Assembly (NCBI GenBank): GCA_046160865.1
Contig: JBJXHG010000039.1
Span: 1 to 64,000, forward strand
Length of the DNA stretch: 64,000 bases
From: JBJXHG01 sp046160865
Lineage (GTDB): Bacteria > Planctomycetota > UBA1135 > GCA-002686595
Direction of reading: 5' to 3'
The notes beneath the pieces were generated by a model. That model was not told where the DNA came from and ran no database searches. It worked only from the letters and a program-made list of their open reading frames with translations. The translations under genes were made by a program, and so were the position numbers. Below are positions 61,391-64,000 of this stretch, piece after piece (position 1 is the first letter of the stretch; each line of letters opens with the position of its first letter).

Positions 61391-62910
61391 GCTCGCGCTC
61401 GAAGATCCCGCTGCTCGAGTGGCTCGCGCTGCTCGCGATCGTCGCGCTCGGCTTCTTCCTGCGCACGCGCGACATCGGCGCCTTCCGGCTGAGCCCCGAC
61501 GACGGCAACTACCTGCACTCCGCGCGCGTGCAGGAGCTCGAGCGCGACGCGTCGCTCGGTGAGATGCTCGCGCAGGACGTCGAGTGGGTGAAATGGATCG
61601 CGCGCGGCGACTGGCGCGGCGGCGAGCTCTACCCGCATTCGTACTTGCACCAGCTCGCCGCGCGTTGGCTGTATCGATTCGGACTGTCGTCGGTCGCCGC
61701 GGTGCGCACGAGCAGCGCGATCTTCGGCGCATTGACGGCGGCGGCGCTGTACGCCTTCGCGGCGTGGTCGATGCCCGAGCGGCGGCGCGTCGGCCTGTTC
61801 GCGGCGCTCCTGCTCGCGGTGATGCCCGTGCACGTTTGGTACAGCCGCACGGGTTGGGGCGTGATGGGTTGCACGTTCTTCCACGTGCTGTACGTCGCAA
61901 TCGCATGGGAGCTGTTCGCGAACGCATCGCCATCGGACGGCCGCAAGGTCGCGAGGCTCGGGGTCGGGCTCGCGCTCACGAGCGTGCTCGCGTGGGGCTA
62001 CCACGAGATGATCGCGCCGTTCGTCGTGAGCATGGCGGTGTGCTTCTTCGGCGCGCGCATCTTCGGCGCGCAGCTCGGCCGCGCGAAGCTCACAGCGTTC
62101 GTCGCGAGCGCGGCGCCGGTCGGGCTGTTCACGATCGGCGTCTACTTCTTCAGCGACTTCGCGCAAGCGCACTGGTTCGAAGCGGATCGTGCGGCGACGT
62201 ACGCAGAGATGCGCTGGGAGAGCGCGCTCTCGCTGCTCGTAAACTACCGCATCGACGTTTTGCTCACGTATCCGGTGATCGCGTTCGCGTTGCTCGGCGC
62301 TTGGTCGCTGTACAAAGAGGAGCGAGCGTTGGCGTGCTTTCTCGCCGCGAATCTCGGCCTGGGAGCGCTGCTGCTGTTCTTCCTTTATCAAGATCCGTTC
62401 TTGGTGCGGATCTACTTCCCGTTGGCGATCTTCGGCGTGCTCTTCGCGGCGGTTGGTGTCGCGAGCTTGCGGCGCTTCCTGCCGAGCCTCGCGGTGATCG
62501 GAGTCGGCGCGAGCGTAGCGCTGTACCTCGGCTTGCAGACGTGGTTCAGCTTGTTCGGTCCGCTCGACCACCCGTTCTTCAATCGCTACTTGTACGTCGT
62601 GGCGCGCGGTGAGCTGCGCGAGCCGCGTCACGTCGACGAGCACTTGATCGCGAAGCTGCGCGTTCTTCTGGGAGCGCACGAGCGCGTCACCGCGTACGCG
62701 GACAAGGGCCCGCTGTACCGTTTGTTCGACGCCGGCATCCCGGCGAGCGTGACCGACTTGAAGGGGCCGCGCGAGAGCTTGCCGACGTGGGTGTTCGCGC
62801 CCGTGACCGTGATGCAGCGCGAGAAGCGCACGACGGAGACGGGCGGGGAGTACCGGCTCGTGGGCGAGGATCTCGCGGGGCGGATCGGGCTATTTCGCTT
62901 CGCGAAATAG
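61387..62910 (+). CDS. Polytopic membrane glycosyltransferase-like protein
   Basis: The 507-residue protein has about 10-11 hydrophobic helices and an acidic first loop (AFRLSPDDGNYLHSARVQEL), where PMT/ArnT-type transferases place the catalytic Asp pair. The start is GTG 61387 (VSSRSKIPLLEWLALLAIVA), overlapping the ridA stop by 4 bp. It probably moves a sugar from a lipid carrier to an extracytoplasmic acceptor. Its last codons form one arm of a hairpin that contains the stop codon. Confidence 0.65.
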   Translation: MSSRSKIPLLEWLALLAIVALGFFLRTRDIGAFRLSPDDGNYLHSARVQELERDASLGEMLAQDVEWVKWIARGDWRGGELYPHSYLHQLAARWLYRFGLSSVAAVRTSSAIFGALTAAALYAFAAWSMPERRRVGLFAALLLAVMPVHVWYSRTGWGVMGCTFFHVLYVAIAWELFANASPSDGRKVARLGVGLALTSVLAWGYHEMIAPFVVSMAVCFFGARIFGAQLGRAKLTAFVASAAPVGLFTIGVYFFSDFAQAHWFEADRAATYAEMRWESALSLLVNYRIDVLLTYPVIAFALLGAWSLYKEERALACFLAANLGLGALLLFFLYQDPFLVRIYFPLAIFGVLFAAVGVASLRRFLPSLAVIGVGASVALYLGLQTWFSLFGPLDHPFFNRYLYVVARGELREPRHVDEHLIAKLRVLLGAHERVTAYADKGPLYRLFDAGIPASVTDLKGPRESLPTWVFAPVTVMQREKRTTETGGEYRLVGEDLAGRIGLFRFAK

Positions 62911-62918
62911 CCCGATCC
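62882..62918 (+). terminator. Hairpin overlapping the stop codon of the membrane glycosyltransferase gene
   Basis: Arms GGATCGGGCTATTTCGC (62882-62898) and GCGAAATAGCCCGATCC (62902-62918) are a perfect 17-bp inverted repeat with a 3-base loop. The left arm is coding, and the right arm starts within the last codons and includes the TAG stop (62908-62910). The sequence after the stop is thus a mirror of the sequence before it. A terminator role is inferred. Confidence 0.7.
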
Positions 62919-62953
62919 CTGCGTGCGACGCGAGGACGCGTCACACGCACGTT

Positions 62954-62992
62954 TGGACGCCCTGATAGCGCGTAGCGCGATCAGGGCGTCCA
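62954..62992 (-). terminator. Hairpin overlapping the stop codon of the FG-GAP surface protein gene
   Basis: Arms TGGACGCCCTGAT (62954-62966) and ATCAGGGCGTCCA (62980-62992) pair perfectly. After one mismatch a 4-bp inner stem closes a 3-base loop. On the minus strand the right arm holds the last codons (Trp-Thr-Pro) and the TGA stop of the surface protein, and the left arm is their mirror downstream. It sits back to back with the hairpin of the convergent gene. Confidence 0.7.
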
Positions 62993-64000
62993 GACGACGC
63001 GCAGCCCATTCGACTCGTTGAACGTCGACGGCGTGCAGAACGCCTGGTTGTTGCGGTACGCGACCTGGTAGTAGCGCGTTCCGCCGCCGACCGGAACCGC
63101 GCCGCCCGTGTGGATCGGCGCGTCGCCCGGAATGCCGAAGCCGAAGCTCACCATGCCGTTCAACCCCTGTCGCGTTCCCAGTCGCAGCAGCGTTCCGCCG
63201 GCGCAGCGCAAGCCGTCGCCGGAGAGACTTCCGAGGCCAGCGTTCTCCGCCGACGTGCCTTGGAAGAAGACGGCGATGCTGACCGGCGTCAGGTTCGTCA
63301 CCACGAGCCGCAGCGTGTCGCTCGACACGTCGGCGTTGCCCGACGACGTGACGAGCGCGCCGCCCGTCGCGAACGAGTTCTCGCAGCCGTGACCGGTCTC
63401 GCCCACGTTGGCGCACGGACACGCGGTGGCCGTGCCGTCGCCGTAGCAGAACGTCTCGTGGAACGCCGGACCGTTGCGGCGCAGCACGACGACGTCGGCG
63501 ATCTCGTCGAACATCGTGAGGTCGAGATCGCGGTCGTTGTCGATGTCGACGAAGCCGCAGCACGATGCGTTCGACGGCGCGGGAAAATCCTGGTCGAACG
63601 CCATCGTCCCCGTGCCGTTGTTCTTGAACAGGCGGAACGTGCCACCGCCGAAGTCCGACAGCACCCAGTCGATGTCGCCGTCGCCGTCGATGTCGCCGAG
63701 GTCCGTCGCGATCGCTTGCGCGAGCATCGGCACGGTCACCGCAGCGCCGAGGCCGCCCGCGCCGTTGCCGAGGAGTCGCGCGCCATTCGCCGAGCCGCTG
63801 TTCGCGACGGTGACGTCCATGTTGCCGTCGCCGTTGAGCTCGCCGCACAGGAGCATCCACACGTTGCCGCCGCAGTTGACCGGCGGTTGCATCGTGAACG
63901 TGCCGTTGCCGTTCGAGAGGTGCACGATGACGGTCTGGCTCGAGATCGCGCCGACGACGATGTCGAACATGCCGTCGTTGTTCATGTCGGCCGCGTGCAA
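62981..64000 (-). CDS. FG-GAP/VCBS-repeat surface protein with Cys-rich C-terminal module (N-terminus outside window)
   Basis: At least 339 residues are visible, and the frame runs off the window edge. The first half has FG-GAP/VCBS repeats with calcium-type loops (DMNNDGMFDIVVG, LNGDGNMDVTVAN, IDGDGDIDWVLSD, DIDNDRDLDLTMF), a beta-propeller signature. The C-terminal ~150 residues hold the planctomycete module: FCYGDG, CPC, GHGCENS, GDGLRCAGGTLLRLG and AYRNNQAFCTPSTFNESNG. It is likely secreted and surface-associated. Its end converges on the glycosyltransferase gene. Confidence 0.8.
   Translation of the reverse strand: MHAADMNNDGMFDIVVGAISSQTVIVHLSNGNGTFTMQPPVNCGGNVWMLLCGELNGDGNMDVTVANSGSANGARLLGNGAGGLGAAVTVPMLAQAIATDLGDIDGDGDIDWVLSDFGGGTFRLFKNNGTGTMAFDQDFPAPSNASCCGFVDIDNDRDLDLTMFDEIADVVVLRRNGPAFHETFCYGDGTATACPCANVGETGHGCENSFATGGALVTSSGNADVSSDTLRLVVTNLTPVSIAVFFQGTSAENAGLGSLSGDGLRCAGGTLLRLGTRQGLNGMVSFGFGIPGDAPIHTGGAVPVGGGTRYYQVAYRNNQAFCTPSTFNESNGLRVVWTP

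Noticed and set aside
1..64000. CRISPR arrays, tRNA or rRNA genes
   Set aside because: I saw no regularly spaced direct repeats, no tRNA cloverleaf with a T-loop GTTCRANTC in a suitable context, and no rRNA-like sequence; a tRNA could still be missed by eye.

Overview
The window is high-GC (by eye about two thirds G+C), densely coded bacterial chromosome. Several secreted proteins end in Cys-rich modules (FC[FY]GDG ... CPC ... GHGC.NS ... a YRN..A.FC.P stretch before the stop). I associate these with deep-branching Planctomycetota of the Saltatorellus/Engelhardtia type. That affiliation is inference from protein style. There is no rRNA, and I saw no tRNA, CRISPR array, phage module or intact transposase gene.

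Layout. 1-9.1 kb: DUF1579 tail, htpG, a secreted zinc metalloprotease, OsmC, a large BNR-repeat lipoprotein and a Kef-type antiporter. 9.1-17.8 kb: a B3/B4-domain protein and then an acyl-biosynthesis cluster: two paralogous membrane-anchored SGNH hydrolases flanking a crotonyl-CoA-reductase-like enzyme, then a tightly packed set of ketoacyl synthase III, ketoreductase, acyl-activating ligase, acyl carrier protein and a second KAS III-like protein that lacks all three catalytic residues. 18.1-23.3 kb: type IV pilus genes pilT, pilB, pilC and a pilin gene with a strong terminator. 23.3-34.6 kb: TatD, HEAT-like lipoprotein, a 1021-residue surface lipoprotein, amidohydrolase, NrnA, phosphoesterase, proline dehydrogenase, CutA and a secreted protein. 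34.7-40.4 kb: a TolC-MacA-MacB tripartite efflux operon. 40.4-46.8 kb: ComM, a surface protein, a glycosyltransferase-like membrane protein and a peptidoglycan amidase. 46.8-53 kb: an accessory, decaying stretch with small orphan genes, two broken genes and three mobile elements. 53-64 kb: MurQ, a dienoyl-CoA-reductase-like SDR, a PaaZ/BoxD-type aldehyde dehydrogenase, ComEC, CoaD, RidA, a membrane glycosyltransferase and a partial FG-GAP surface protein. Pilus motors, ComEC and ComM together suggest natural transformation.

The most unusual content is two families of palindromic, non-coding mobile elements. Family A has four copies, each exactly 161 bp, at 8904, 43731, 47589 and 52931. Family B has six copies, three full-length at 175 bp, one at 174 bp and two internally deleted, at 3819, 17869, 33653, 52028, 55717 and 60312. 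Both start with GC and end with GC, carry a CACCACG motif near each end, and are flanked in the clean cases by a duplicated TA. One family A copy splits a DUF4259 gene, and removing 163 bp restores the reading frame exactly. One family B copy lies inside a secreted-protein gene, where element plus duplication is 177 bp or 59 codons, so the frame survives, much like the Rickettsia palindromic elements. Several copies sit at, or supply, the stop codon of the preceding gene.

A second pattern is gene ends mirrored into hairpins. The proline dehydrogenase gene ends in a perfect 72-bp palindrome with the stop codon at its centre, and two converging genes near 62.9 kb each have a hairpin built from their own last codons.
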